A stretch of DNA of 64,000 nucleotides, taken from positions 10,555,312 through 10,619,311 of the forward strand of contig NC_092675.1 of assembly GCF_964355755.1 (NCBI RefSeq), read 5' to 3'. The notes beneath the pieces were generated by a model. That model was given only the letters and a program-made list of their open reading frames with translations. It was not told the DNA's origin and did no database searches. The stretch's first letter is position 1. Each line of letters starts with the position of its first letter. Both the position numbers and the translations under genes were made by a program. Below, piece after piece: positions 18,124 through 30,284 of this stretch. The DNA is from Antedon mediterranea (Eukaryota; Echinodermata; Crinoidea; Comatulida; Antedonidae).

Positions 18124-18310
18124 GTTTTATTTACCTCCGCCAAGGAGGTATATGTAATCTATCGCGTGTGTTTGTTTGTTTGTTAGCAGGATTACTCAAA
18201 AAGTAATTACAAGATCTTTCCCAAAATGAAAATACAGATTGATATGTGGTCAAGGACCACTCCATTTTTGGAGGCAATCTGTACCACGGTCCCAATTCTG
18301 GACCACTATT
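18124..18310 (+). repeat. widespread CCTCCGCCAAGGAGG repeat fragment
   Basis: It contains a hairpin TACCTCC-GCCAA-GGAGGTA, then a TGTTTGTTTGTTAGCAGG block and ATTACTCAAAAAGTAAT. This arrangement is familiar to me from repeats in many marine invertebrate genomes; that is recall, not a search result. Non-coding. Confidence 0.5.
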
Positions 18311-19194
18311 TTTTCGAAAACTACTTGTCCAAAAAAATCTTCATTTTTATACAAGAGACAAGAATTATATTTTGTGATTTAGTCAATCTAATGTAGAAGA
18401 ATTTTACAGTAGGCGGCTTTCTAGTTTACTTATTGAACTGAAACTACCGTACTCTCTATTTGACTCCAGTCTAATAAGCTCACTCTTAATTCAGCAAAAC
18501 TAAATATAGGCTTCTAGGGTTTCCTTCTAAGCTAAGAGCTAACAACTGTAATCCCGTAGCCAGGGGTTCGAGGGTTCGAACGAACCACACACACCCCCTA
18601 AAATGCCCTTTTAAGTTTAAAACAGGCCTAGTAGCTGGGCCCATATGGCATGACGATTTGTTGGGAATTCTGTATAGCCAACAGGCACATTTCTTTTACT
18701 ATATTACTAGCCTAGGCTAAAGATCGTCTCCTGAAAGAGCTAATAATCCCGCCATTTCCAGTGTATTTTCAATTGCCCTCTTTTTATTTTAAAACGCACG
18801 GTGTGGGTGTGATGGTCGACTGATCCTGGCTTCAACAATAAGATTTAAAGAGATTGGCTAAAAATACTTAGTATGTCTATTCTTGCTTACCTAAGGAGTT
18901 CTAATTTGCAACTCCCTGCTTTTACTCGATCTTTCTTGCGTCCGGCTGCGGTGTATCTATATTTTCTACCAAAAAAACCTGATATAAAAGACCGAGCACC
19001 TATGCCAGTTCTGACCTATGCGCTCAATTTTTCAAAAGTTCTGGTGGGTAAGAACAACATTGGTGTCTAATTCATGATATTTAAGTAATATTAATATTTG
19101 CTAAATAGTAAATAAAGTGTGGGGGAGGAGGCGTGGGAGCTGGTACACCCGAGGAAGTGCACCCTGTAAAAAATCCTGGCTGCGGCATTGAACT
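18311..19194. other. gene-free stretch
   Basis: A CCCGTAGCCAGGGGTTCGAGG segment near 18554 resembles the ends of hAT-like elements, but no partner end was found. A 65-codon open frame at 18873-19070 has no supporting feature. Confidence 0.3.
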
Positions 19195-19610
19195 CAAATT
19201 ACCTCAGTCTTGATAACTCTCCTATCCAATCTGTTACCTCTCATAAACACCTTGGTATTATCACTGATAATACTCTTACCTGAAAATCCCATATCTCGTT
19301 GCTCTGCAAAAAACTAACTCTACACCCTGCTACTAAGTCTGTCAAGATCACTTCTAATGGGCGCATGACAACAGGACAGATCACTAACGGTGATCTCCTT
19401 ATCCCCAGACCGAAGAGTACTTAAATGCTACAACTTTCTTTAATTCTCTTCCGTTAAATAACTCTTCCTTGTTTAATTGCTTCCTATCTCCTGTTCTATC
19501 TTCTCTCTTAGATGGCCAATTTATTGTTTGACTGATTTTTCTTAGATATACTGTTACCCTGCTTGGTCTCGATGGTAAATTCCATTCGAAACCTACCCAC
19601 CTCATTTTTT
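19195..19610 (+). pseudogene. LINE reverse-transcriptase C-terminal fragment (CR1/jockey-like)
   Basis: The + strand, with stops and frame changes, reads VTSHKHLGIITDNTL followed by CKKL. This is the pattern seen at the end of LINE reverse transcriptases, just before the C-terminal region. Further on, IPRPK and a phenylalanine/serine-rich block fit the usual LINE 3' end. Not functional: TGA after NTLT and later shifts. Confidence 0.6.
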
Positions 19611-19689
19611 AAGCTTCAGACGTTGGGATGTATGGCAACTCCAAAAAGAGTAAAAACAACTGTTGGAGGCGAATAAAAGAAAATGCCGC

Positions 19690-19840
19690 AAATTTTAGAA
19701 AACTATGTGTTGTGATTGACTAATAAAAATGTCTGCGTGAGAGAATTGTGGAGAGCGTGTGACAAAGACTGCCATTTTGGAATGTGTTTTGATTACCGAT
19801 CAACTGGACCCGATCTTCCGACAATAGACCTATCAAGGGA
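19690..19840 (+). repeat. dispersed repeat R3, copy 1
   Basis: Resembles 27470-27600 in the same orientation: a TTGATTGGCTAATAAAAAT-like start, AAAGACTGCCATTT, then GTGATTACCGATC and a CCCGATC-TCC end. Diverged; non-coding. Confidence 0.5.
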
Positions 19841-20339
19841 GTAGTCTGGGAGAGATGGGATGGGTACGGCCGCATATTTCGAAGTATAATAAGTGCAACT
19901 TCCGAGGACCTAGCAGTTCTATCTTCCAAAATGTTCCTAGCTCAGCCCCAGTCAAGGTCTGGATGCCGGAGACATATATTTTGTTTCATAGAAGTAGGCC
20001 GGTAATAATAAGTCCAATTTCTAGGGACCTGGCAGTCTTTTTTTTCAAAATGTCCTTAGCTCCACCCAAACCATTGTAGGCTGGTCATGTTGACTTTTGT
20101 TTCATATTTCAATGTATAAGTACAATTTCTGGAGAACTAAGCAGTTCTATTTTTGAAAATGGTGGAGCTGCAGTCGTGGTGAGTCATATTTGGTTTTATC
20201 ATGTAACGTGCCATTTCCAGGGGGCTTAATAGCTCTATTTAAAAAAATTTAGGTCAGCCCCAGAGGGGAGGAGATTACTACCGCATTTACATTGTTCGCA
20301 TCTCACCAGACAGCAATCCACATATTCCTCTGCAATACT

Positions 20340-20980
20340 TTATATCATATATGGTGATGAGGTGTTTGCGGTAACCGTTGATGGTGACGTGATGGATATT
20401 TGTATTTGCACTACCTTTGTCTAATTTTATACACTGAGTTATACAGATACAACCTAAAATTACACTAGATTGTCCATAAAAGAGATAACGTGATGTGTTT
20501 GTTGTACCAGGCGGGGTTGACGTGATGGGTATCTTATAATATCACGTTATCTTGCATCACTCTTTCAATGATACAGGATGTGTTTGCAAACACTCCACCT
20601 TTATCATACACATAATGTGTATTTAATATACAGTGTTATTATTTTTATTGATAGGAAAACACAGCTAGGTTTTTCTTCTAACTTCTAAATGAACTGTGAT
20701 TAATAGAATAACAAGTGTATGGATATGTATGGTGGTTCACAATCCACAGTAGATTATTACTTAGTTACAAATTGTGTATTTTAGGGACAATTTTTATGTA
20801 GATATAGTACTAATATAGTTCTGGTAATCACAATAAGTTTACAATACGCCTGAGCTTATTTTGTTACTGGTACATAACATTAATTCAATGATTAAATTTT
20901 ATTGTTATTTTAACGCTGGTTAAATACAATGTTCAGTAGAAAATGTTCAGTTACTGGCTATCCGATTGATTGCTGATGTC
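20340..20980 (+). repeat. dispersed repeat R2, copy 2
   Basis: Second copy of the repeat at 10780-11320, with very similar sequence over the first ~300 bp. Confidence 0.75.
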
Positions 20981-22464
20981 AAAGTTTGGTGTTAGATTTT
21001 TAGAAATCAAACATATTATACACTTTTCATTATAATACATTGTTTAGCTCGTTTTTAAAGCCAAAACGAGCAAGATTGTACCCTTAAGTTGATTCGAAAT
21101 CAGTAATTTCCATCAACCCATTTACATGTCCCTTTTAAGAAAAATGTGATATGCCGAGCTTAAGAACGAGTGTAGTTTTAAACATTATATTGAACAAAAT
21201 AATTGTGAGTATAGTACGGTATCTTGAAAAGTTACAATTAGAAGAGGATCTTTCAAGGCGATAATCTTCCACCGTTGTTGTTTGTAATTTGCATGCTGCC
21301 AATAACGAAGGTCCTTCGAAAATCAGGTTATGCTATCAAAGAGGACAATTTGATGGTAAACCATCTCTTGTAAATGAATGATTTGAAACTCTTTGGAAAG
21401 AGTAAGTGGGACATCGGCAGTTTGATTAGGAAGGTAAAAGTAATCACTAAAGATATAGGAATGGATTTCGGTTTAAAGATATTTGGTATAATTTACAATT
21501 CAGTAATAATAGGATGGCTATAAGTACCTTGGGATATTGAAGTTTGATAAATTCAAAGAAAGGTAAATTAAACACAAATTGAAACATGAATATGAAATGG
21601 ACGAAATTACCAGTAAAGTCAAAATTAGATGGAAATAATACTAATATGAAGGCAATAACAACCGATTCTGCTACTGTCCCTAGGTGTTATCTGTAAAACT
21701 ATAGCAAGTCATACACGTTGCTGTCTGCCTAAATGCTGTACTTTTAACACGGTACATGGTCTGTAGCACAGTGTCTGTATGTTGACAATTTACAATGATG
21801 TACAACACCCGGTACAACCATAGACAGGTTTTCGTACTGCCATGCAAGAATGGATAGGTGTTTTCCGCCGCTTTTAGGCCTTCTAGTCAATTATTGTTAT
21901 TGATTATACGAATTACGTAATTAGTTTGGTAGCACATCTACCTTTTTAGCGGGGCATAATGAATATTGTAGCTAGGCTAGGCCTACTAGTCTAGCTGGAA
22001 ATCAACCAATTATTTGGTTGGTACGAGTTTAGGGTAGGAAGTTTAGTACGAGTTGACATGGGTACGAGTCGACCAGGGGGTGAATCGACCAGGGTACATC
22101 CACTACCCGCCCTACTAGAGCATAGGTTATAGGCCTGCATGAATGTGAAATCTGGCCTAGCTATAGGCATAGGCCTACATTGGGACGCCCAAAAAAGCTA
22201 TCCTATGAGCATAAAAAGGCATCGTAGAGCCAGACGTGTTAGCCTATACTACACAGTACTACCATTGTAGTTCCATGGTACTACGGATCACTGCTATCTA
22301 GGCCTAGGCTAGCAGGCTAGGGTAGGGTCCAGTAATTTCGGTCGCGTTTTCGGCCTACGTATCAGGAGGGCATGTGAGAGGTGAGGTAGGTTAGCCCAGC
22401 TAGGCTAAACTAGGGATCGAGTTGGCATGGGGGTGCGGGTTGACCCTTATCCGTATACTAGGGT
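20981..22464. other. gene-free stretch
   Basis: No gene recognised. 22020-22100 and 22420-22445 repeat GGTACGAGTTGAC/GGGTGCGGGTTGACC-type phrases that loosely recall the FB1 arm. Several TAGGCCTA palindromes occur at 21980-22170. Confidence 0.3.
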
Positions 22465-23178
22465 GCTGTTCAAAATACGGTAAATCGCGCGTTATTTCTA
22501 GAATGTTTACTCGATGGTATATAAAGTTAGTTAGAATCTCGGTAATGATGTTAACCACCTGATGTAACCCTGTTTACTAATTAAATTGAGTTACATAATT
22601 AGTTATTGACGATTAAAACGATTTTCCCCAAATAGGGTTGTTTTCGGATCGTGGTATACACTGTCTTATGGATGTCCTCATGAAAAATACCTGCACACAA
22701 TAATACGAGGATGCTTCGCATTTTTCTATTTCCTCCTACGATAATTGTTTTTAATAGCTGAAAACCGGTTGAACAGTTCGATTACAGTATCATAATGTTG
22801 AAGACAGGCCGATTTTCTTTAAAAAATACTATTTTGATAGATTTAATATACGTTTATACAAATGTATTGATTTGCGATGAATGGAACATTCCAATCTCTC
22901 AGACTCCCAGTTTGTAGGTAAATTTATGAGCCCTTGGTTTAACACAAGTAGGTAAATTTATGGGCCCTTGGAGAATAAAACTAGTATTGCAATACTTTGA
23001 CAATATTGTAAATACTGTACGTATTAACCATTTTTGGTCGCCATTTGAATCGAAATTGTCTTACTTGTGAATGTGGTTACTGTTAGATATATAAACAAAA
23101 TATACAAAGAACATTTATTACTGTTGACTGTGGGTAGATTACTGACAGTTGCTTCTCAACGTTTTTGTATTAATTAAT
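22465..23178 (-). mobile_element. R1 family, reverse partial copy
   Basis: Reverse complement of the segment represented by 3073-3850. It is cut at 23178 where another R1 copy begins, so the second copy probably inserted into or beside the first. Confidence 0.7.
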
Positions 23179-23179
23179 A

Positions 23180-24900
23180 ATTACTAGATGGTACGCTCGC
23201 TTCGCTCGCGTACCATCTAGGTCGTGCCCACAGATGGTTCTCGAATACATAATAATTTCAGCGTTAAAAAACTGGCGATTTCAAATGTACGTACCGCAGG
23301 ACAATAATATTACATGTCGTGTACAGGAACGAATAAATAGACAGGGTTGAGGGATGGGGAAGAGGATGGGTGCAAAGAGGAACAATGTTAAAATATATTC
23401 TTTATCCATTTAGTAACGAAATATTAATTGCTTTCATGTTTTACAAATAATATACCACTAAACACAGTAAAACATTGCGATGTAATACTTTGTTGAAACT
23501 ATCACCGTCCTAGTCGATTGAAATAGTACAGCACATGTAACGATACATCACTACGACGTGTATATGTTTATAATATAATGTAAAACAATTTGTGAAAACC
23601 ACCTCTATTCGGGGAAAATCATAAATTCGATTTAATCGTCAATAAATATTAAATTATCTAACTCAACTTAATTAGTAGGCCTAATGGTTTTCAATTGTTT
23701 CTTAGAGCCAATTCATACTTAAGTTGGTTCCTACCCTACCCACCAAAGTTGTTCTGCGTTTAGGGCATGTGATGTACCGTAGGCCTATTCTCTACTGGTT
23801 TTACAACGCTACTTATGCCAGTGAGGGAAAGGTGATGATGTGTGTGGTTTAACTGCAATAATAAAGATTTGTACATAATATACGGCGAGTGAAGACGCTA
23901 GCTCATTATCCGTTTAAAAAAAAATTATATCCAACCTCTGCAGCACAGATTGAAAACAAAAATGGATCGAATTTCGAGTATACAGTACTGTACTTGCCTT
24001 TACGACGCCTGAGGGAATAGACACTTGTGAAACAGAGATTGGAATGTTCCATTCATCGCAAATCAATACATTTGTATAATCGTATATTAAATCTATCAAA
24101 ATAGTATTTTTTTAAGAAAATCGGCCTGTCTTCAACATTATGATGCTGTACTCTAGCTGTTCAACCAGTTTTCAGCTATTAAAAACAATTATCGTAGGAG
24201 GAGATAGGAAAATGCGAAGCCTCCTCGTATTTTTGTGGCGGGTATTTTTCAAGATGGACATCCATTAGACAGTGTATACCACGATCGGAAAACACCCCTA
24301 TTTGGGGCAAATCGTTGAACCTAAATTCGTTTTAATCGTCAATAACTAATTACCTAACTCAATTTAATTAGTAAACAGGGTTACATCAGATGGTTTAAAT
24401 CAGTACCGAAAGTATGAACCAACTTTATATACCATCGAGTAGAAATTCTAGAAATAAACCGAGATTTACCGAATTTTGCCCTTACGTAAATTTATATATA
24501 GATAAAAAATATAAACGTCGTAGTGGTGTATCGTTACATGTACTTTACTATTTCAATCGACTATAACAGTTTAAAAAAAGTATTATAAATCGTAAATGTT
24601 TTACTGTGTTTAGTGGTATATTATTGATAGGCCTATAAAACCTCTTCTTTCCCATCCATCAACTCTAATGTTATATACAAAACACAAATTGTGTTTGTTT
24701 AAATGAGTTCAAATAAAAAAAAATCGGACTCATTTTTAAGACAAGGCCTAATTCCCAGGGTGCTAATTTTACGTAAATCATCGTGTCTATTTATTCGTTT
24801 CTGTAAACGACAATGTACTATCCTGCGGTAGGCCTACGTACATTTTTTACGCTGAAATTACTGTGTATTCGAGAACCATTTGTGGACACGACCATCTAGT
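23180..24900 (+). mobile_element. R1 family, most complete copy (~1.72 kb, ~400 bp TIRs)
   Basis: The left arm 23180-23590 (CTAGATGGTACGCTCGCTTC, then GGTCGTGCCCACA) and the right arm 24495-24900 are inverted copies of each other. Both carry CGAATACANAGTAATTTCAGCG, GAACGAATAAATAGACA, AATCGACT/AGTCGATT and CGTTACATGT. The middle (24040-24490) matches the glass-intron copy. No transposase is visible, so this is non-autonomous. Confidence 0.75.
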
Positions 24901-27730
24901 AGTACACAATTAATACAGTTATTAATTGAAAATACAAACATCAAACGTTAAGCTTATTTTAATATAAACACAAAAGTTAAAATTAATCATTGGTTATCCA
25001 CACTTGGCGGATAAACCCTTGTTATTTTTTCAGGACAGAATTTCGCGATAACGCGTATTTAAAATTTCAAAATGCGCAAAATTAATTTATAATCAATTTC
25101 GCGTACATTTCAGGTCATTTTGACTTCTACTTCTGTTGTAGATTTCATTTATTTGATTTACTTTGGTTGCAACATAACGACGTACGTGCACGTTAAACTT
25201 TAGGAATCGTTTGCTAAAGAATAGGTAATTTAATGCAAATTTGTGCAAAAATATATCTATTTGTAATCAGCTATAGCTCCTCGGGATGGCTGGTTACGTA
25301 TTGTGTTATGGAAGCTGATGAGTTGTAGATATCAATTCATGTAAAATGTGTACCTACTGGATGTTTTGACGTCACCATATGGCCACTCGAATTTAAAAAT
25401 AGAATTTTTTAATTTAATAGAGTGCATCGGGCTAATGCGTTCCCGTTTTCTCCTAAATTTTATTATATATTCTTTCTCAATCAATTCTCTTTCACATGAG
25501 TTACAAAAAGGTTAATTGTCGACGTTCATATATAGTTTAAAGATGTATTGTCCCTTGAAACACAAAAAATGAAGGTCAAAATAATATAGATTTAAATTGG
25601 CCATATAAAAGTAATATTAAAGTTATTCACTTTAAGTCGAAAATTCAAGCCAAAAACAACAAGTTTACGTAATTAACCGGTAAATTAATTTGATTACATT
25701 TTGCTGGAAAATCGTCGCGAGCGAAAGACAAAACAAACAAACAAGACTTCAAACCATGAGTATGCATTATGCATGATGCTAATTAGGATTGTTTACAACT
25801 CGTCACGGTTTGAGAAGGTGTTTTCACACAGATCGCAAGGAAGTGTTATGATTATGCATACAGAGTAGCCAAACAAGCGCGTTATTATGAGATATGTTTT
25901 GATCAAAAAGTACTCACTCCTAATTTGACTAGTGTTACCCACTTGACTTCATTATCTAAGACGACACATTCGCTTTCTTAATGAATCTTTATCAGTTTTA
26001 TAATTTTGTTTGATACATTGGTGCACTGAATCGAAAGCTTTTTAAATTCGCGAATGTAATTATGTCATTTGTATAAAGTTTACTGCCATTCTACAACTTG
26101 CTCAACAATATTTCGCAGGACAAATATTTGTTCCAATGTGCTTCTGCCTTTTCTAAAACCAGCTTACTCAGCTCTTAGCATTTTGTCCAGCCACTTGATT
26201 AACAATCTACCAAATGATTTGCTAGGATCAGCGGTAAGTGTTATTCCTGTCCGCATTCATTAAGGTCATCTTTCCTTGGTAATTTTAAGCTCATCTGTAT
26301 ACATGTTTTTAAAACTTCTTCTTTATTCCATATATGGTCTTAAATAGATTTTCGAGACAATCAATATATATTTATGTCGGCTTTTAGCAATTTAGCTGTC
26401 TAAACCTCCAGATTTACCATTTTTCATTTTCTGTACTGGTGTTCTGATCTCTTTTGAAATATATTTGGTTTTGTTAAATCCTTTGTTGTAATTTCCTGTG
26501 TTTATGAAAGCATTTTATTCCAATCAATTTAAATCGATGTATAATTTTCATAAAATGTAATTCCTAAAAAGTTAGGCCTACATTGCGGCATAAAGATAAA
26601 GACATAATTATGAAGATAAGTAGGCCTACCGTTGATAACAAAATTGGTGAAATATACAATATACATATTTTATATTTAAAATTGTACTGTACAGATAATT
26701 AACAAGGCCATATACATGGCTGTAGTCGCGTGCTCAAATTTGAGTTAGTGTTAAGGCCTACCGACCAACCGACCGACCGACATAGTGAGTTTTACAATTA
26801 TTTAACATGTCCCTCGAACATAGCAGAGTGAAAATATAATATTTTATCCAGGGAAGAGTGAATTTACACTGCTTCCCTAATTTTGTCACACCCCATCGCC
26901 TCGATCCTGTAGACCTGAATGATGGGAAAAGCCCTGTACTTAGCAGGTAGCGGGACGATTCGGCCCTGCGAGACGATTCGGTACTGTACATAATGTAAAC
27001 AGGTTACGCCCTCTGTTGTCTGTTTGGCGAATGCACAAAAAAAAGCTTTCAAATAATAATTGCATATAAAATTACCTTTTTTGTTAGTAATTTATTTTAT
27101 TATATATTTCAGCATTATCAAAATCAATAAAGTATGTTTTTAAATGGTAGTTCCAACAGCTTTAAAAACTGTATAAATACCCCAAAAAATGTATATTAAC
27201 AACCATTCATTGGTTTCGACTAAAGTGAGACGTTTAGGCCCATAAAGTGGGACTTTTCGGCCCAAAAATTGGCCAGAATCATCTCAGGGCCGATCGTCCG
27301 GGAATCCATAGCACGTGGTTTCAGCAACGTACAGACCTCTCTCTGAGACATTTTCTAGAAAATCACGTGTACCTCTTTCGAACAGCGATGGCAAGGGGAA
27401 ATTCAATAACTGGCGGTGAATAAAGGTAAGTGATATGCCAATAATCAAACAACATTCCGAAAAGATTAGAAAAAGACTATGTTATTTGATTGGCTATAAA
27501 AATTGCGAGATTCTGGAGCGTGGGTGAAAAAGACTGCCATTTCGGTATATGTTGTGATTACCGATCGTCTGTACCCGATCGTCCAAAAATCGACATAATG
27601 ATACTAGGCCTAAAATCACACTTTAGCAAATAAGCTTAGTCCTAACCTAAAAGTCTATGTAGACAATAATTTAATAAATTTTGATATTATAATGATAAAT
27701 AGTGTAATCGTAAAATATAACTCGCCATAC
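24901..27730. other. gene-free stretch
   Basis: 25250-25500 is a copy of repeat R4 (see 56800-57330), with TGACGTCA near 25370. 26700-26790 is a reverse-strand fragment of the AGTCGCGTG family ending in a GGTC/GACC-type microsatellite (CCGACCGACCGAC). 27470-27600 is copy 2 of R3. No coding gene recognised. Confidence 0.4.
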
Positions 27731-27810
27731 GATGACGTCACAACATCCGATAGCCAAAATGCTTTAATATCTATAATTCAGCAGCTTCCATAATACGTTT
27801 TAATAAGGGT
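27731..27810 (-). repeat. repeat R4, reverse fragment
   Basis: The reverse complement reads TATGGAAGCTGCTGAATTAT and ATCGGATGTTGTGACGTCAT, the same phrases as in the copies at 25300, 56880 and 61780. Confidence 0.55.
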
Positions 27811-27889
27811 AATTTTTTATTCTAATGATCTATAAGAGATTAAAATATACTGTAAAGATGACATTTAGTAACCCATGTAATTCTCATTC

Positions 27890-28110
27890 CCTCCTAAAAG
27901 CGGCCACCTCGTAAGGGATCACCTCCACCACGGCAACTATCCATAGTATGCGGCCTCCCTTGCCAGTTTCTTAAAACAAGCGACAACGCATGCACCTCTT
28001 ACAAACGATCACCTTTCGAGATGACCACATCATGGACCACTTCTCGTAACTTCTCTTTTAAACGACCACCAACTCTCGCTAAGAACCGCTTTTCATAATT
28101 GTAGGGAACC
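27890..28110. repeat. FB2 inner-module fragment
   Basis: It contains GGCCACCTCGTAAGGGATCACC and GACCACTTCTCGTAAC-type units and AAGAACCGCTTTTCATAAT. These are the inner-arm units of FB2, here on their own. Confidence 0.6.
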
Positions 28111-28579
28111 ACTTCAGACAGTGGTTTTTGTGTGCTTTGAAAATGTATTTTTTTATATATTCAAAAACATATAATTATTGGTGACGTTAAAGGCTATATA
28201 TAAACTTATGCCTAAACTGATCATGGGAAAGTGTGATGCAAAAATGGTGAAAACTAATGCCATTTAATATATTCCAATAAATAAAGGTTTGTTATTATAC
28301 TAATATACATCATTGAAATACATATTCATATTCATTTCATCTTATTAAATGTAAATTTTGATTTCTTTTATTAAAGTATAGGCCTACGATATTTTCATTA
28401 GGATATTTCCAAAATTAAATTGTCTTTTATCATCTAATTTTATATAATAGGGCTAAGTATTGAAACAAGCCTACAAGATAAATTCAACATAGCCTACCTT
28501 GAATTTTTGATCATCAGTAGTATCCTATCAAATACTATGTGGCAAATCAATTCGCAAAGCCGCCAGAAACAATTACTAA

Positions 28580-28660
28580 GCGTGGTCTACATTAGCTGGA
28601 GGTTTTACTACATATTCGGTTGATTGTCCTATATTAGAGGTTGTAACATGGCTCACGTAA
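28580..28660. repeat. FB2 outer-module terminal fragment
   Basis: It contains CTACATTAGCTGGAGGTTTTAC, CATATTCGGTTG and GGTTGTAACA, matching the right end of FB2 (16560-16745). Confidence 0.6.
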
Positions 28661-29049
28661 AATCATTATGCTATCATATATTTGACATAATATATAGTCT
28701 AAACACTCCAGGTTATATTTCCGACCTACGAATTTTGTAGACATCTGTTTTTTATACAGAAAATACTACAATATCAAATTATATCAGAGTGCGTAGGCCT
28801 GTTCAATTAGGTTTATAGCACCAGTATTGAAAGATCCACATGATGGATATAAACTACTGTTATTTTATTTTTATGGAGCTTTCAATGCCATACGCTTTGA
28901 TGTGTTGTCCATCGTCCACCAAAACTGTGTCGAGAGGTGAGAAAGCCTTCCTAACTTCCCCGCTTGCGCAAAAATGAATTAACATGACCTAACTTGATCA
29001 AAATGGTTTGACGTAATTTGTACTGTATACTAAGTATATTGATAATAAT

Positions 29050-29230
29050 AGTCGGAAGTAATTCTCAGGTGGGACTTGAACCCACGACCTAATACTTCTG
29101 GACCACCAAGCTTGCGCTGATGGCTAAATATTAGATTCGAGCCCAGCGTGAGCTTGTTTGATAAATGAATTGAACAAGGCCCTTGAAACGAAGTATTTTG
29201 TAATATGTTTGCTGCAGTGACTGCTGCACC
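29050..29230 (-). repeat. tRNA-like dispersed repeat, copy 1
   Basis: On the - strand the sequence GGTCGTGGGTTCAAGTCCC is a strong pol III B box. The adjoining block GAGCTTGTTTGATAAATG, AACAAGGCCCTTGAAACG and ATGTTTGCTGCAGTGAC is repeated at 29624-29698. A true tRNA cannot be folded from it. Confidence 0.5.
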
Positions 29231-29623
29231 AACATTGTAACTACTGTGGTGTAGCAACTGATCAACACACTGACGCAAAGCTACTCCACAGCAGTTACAA
29301 ACAATTACAATCATGACTTAACTTGAATCGAAGCATAGAGATATTCTCTATGATAATATCTCTATGATCGAAGACATCCCTATTTGTTAATTGAGACATT
29401 TTTTTAGCACTTTTTACTTTTATTAATTGATTTACTGAGGATGACGTAACAATTGATGTTTCCGTAAATCATTAAACACATCGATAATCCCTCACTTTTA
29501 GAAGAATAAACAGGAAAGAGAAACAATGTCTGTTGTTTATTTTGTGGCTATTGGTGCGTTTAAAGTAAAGTTTATCAACCGACACAGTAACCCCGCTAAC
29601 GTTACTTTGCTAATTTCGGGAGC

Positions 29624-29698
29624 ATGAGCTTGTTTGATAAATGAATTGAACAAGGCCCTTGAAACGAAGTATTTTGTAATATGTTTGCTGCAGTGACA
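29624..29698 (-). repeat. tRNA-like dispersed repeat, copy 2 (partial)
   Basis: Almost identical to 29145-29218 and lacking the B-box part. Confidence 0.6.
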
Positions 29699-29872
29699 TT
29701 ACAATTTTACCGCGTAACCAGCAACTGCTGATTGATTACATTAGGCCTATATTAAACAAACGCAAGTTCAAAGATAACAAATTCTTTCAAAATTAGCGGG
29801 CTCTCTGTTATAATAATCATCCAGTAGAACTTTGGTTTATTCTAGAAGCGACCGCCCACTTTTGCTCGGAGC

Positions 29873-29907
29873 TATATATAATAAGAAACGATCCACTTAC
29901 ATTCAGT
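29873..29907 (+). promoter_or_regulatory. core promoter of the TGF-beta gene: TATA box and initiator
   Basis: TATATATA at 29873-29880 lies about 30 bp before TCAGTC (29903-29908), a standard invertebrate initiator. This would place the start near A29905 and leave a ~40 nt 5' UTR before ATG 29945. The TATA-to-initiator spacing is typical; use in vivo is inferred. Confidence 0.6.
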
Positions 29908-29944
29908 CGATAATCTTTGGTACTTAAAGGTCCATTAATATATT

Positions 29945-30284
29945 ATGTATTCCCATGCCATTCAACTAGTGTGTATCCTGTTAATCGCTGCAGGCGCTAA
30001 GGCTTGTTTGCGTGAGGGTGTGCACACAGAACGCCAGCAACGTGGTATCGGCGAAAACGATTCAAAAAGACCAAGAAAAAACGACATTGGCAAAGCTTTA
30101 GAGTTAGCAACAAAACAAACTATTATGAAATTGCTTTCAATCGATGAGTCATTCATTAACGAATTAAACAGAGTTCCTCCTGAGCAGATACCAGAAGACA
30201 AATTAAGAGAGTACGACAACTTAGTACTAAAGAACCAGATACAGAGTGGCAAAACAGACATCCTTTTCAACATAACAGATGAAG
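29945..30284 (+). CDS. TGF-beta-like ligand exon 1: signal peptide and N-terminal propeptide
   Basis: It starts at the first ATG after the TATA/initiator pair. Donor GAAG|GTAAGT. It encodes 113 residues and one base of codon 114, mostly a charged helical propeptide rich in Lys/Glu. Confidence 0.85.

Noticed and set aside
26069-26263. 64-codon frame with some hydrophobic character
   Set aside because: No homology, splice or promoter support.
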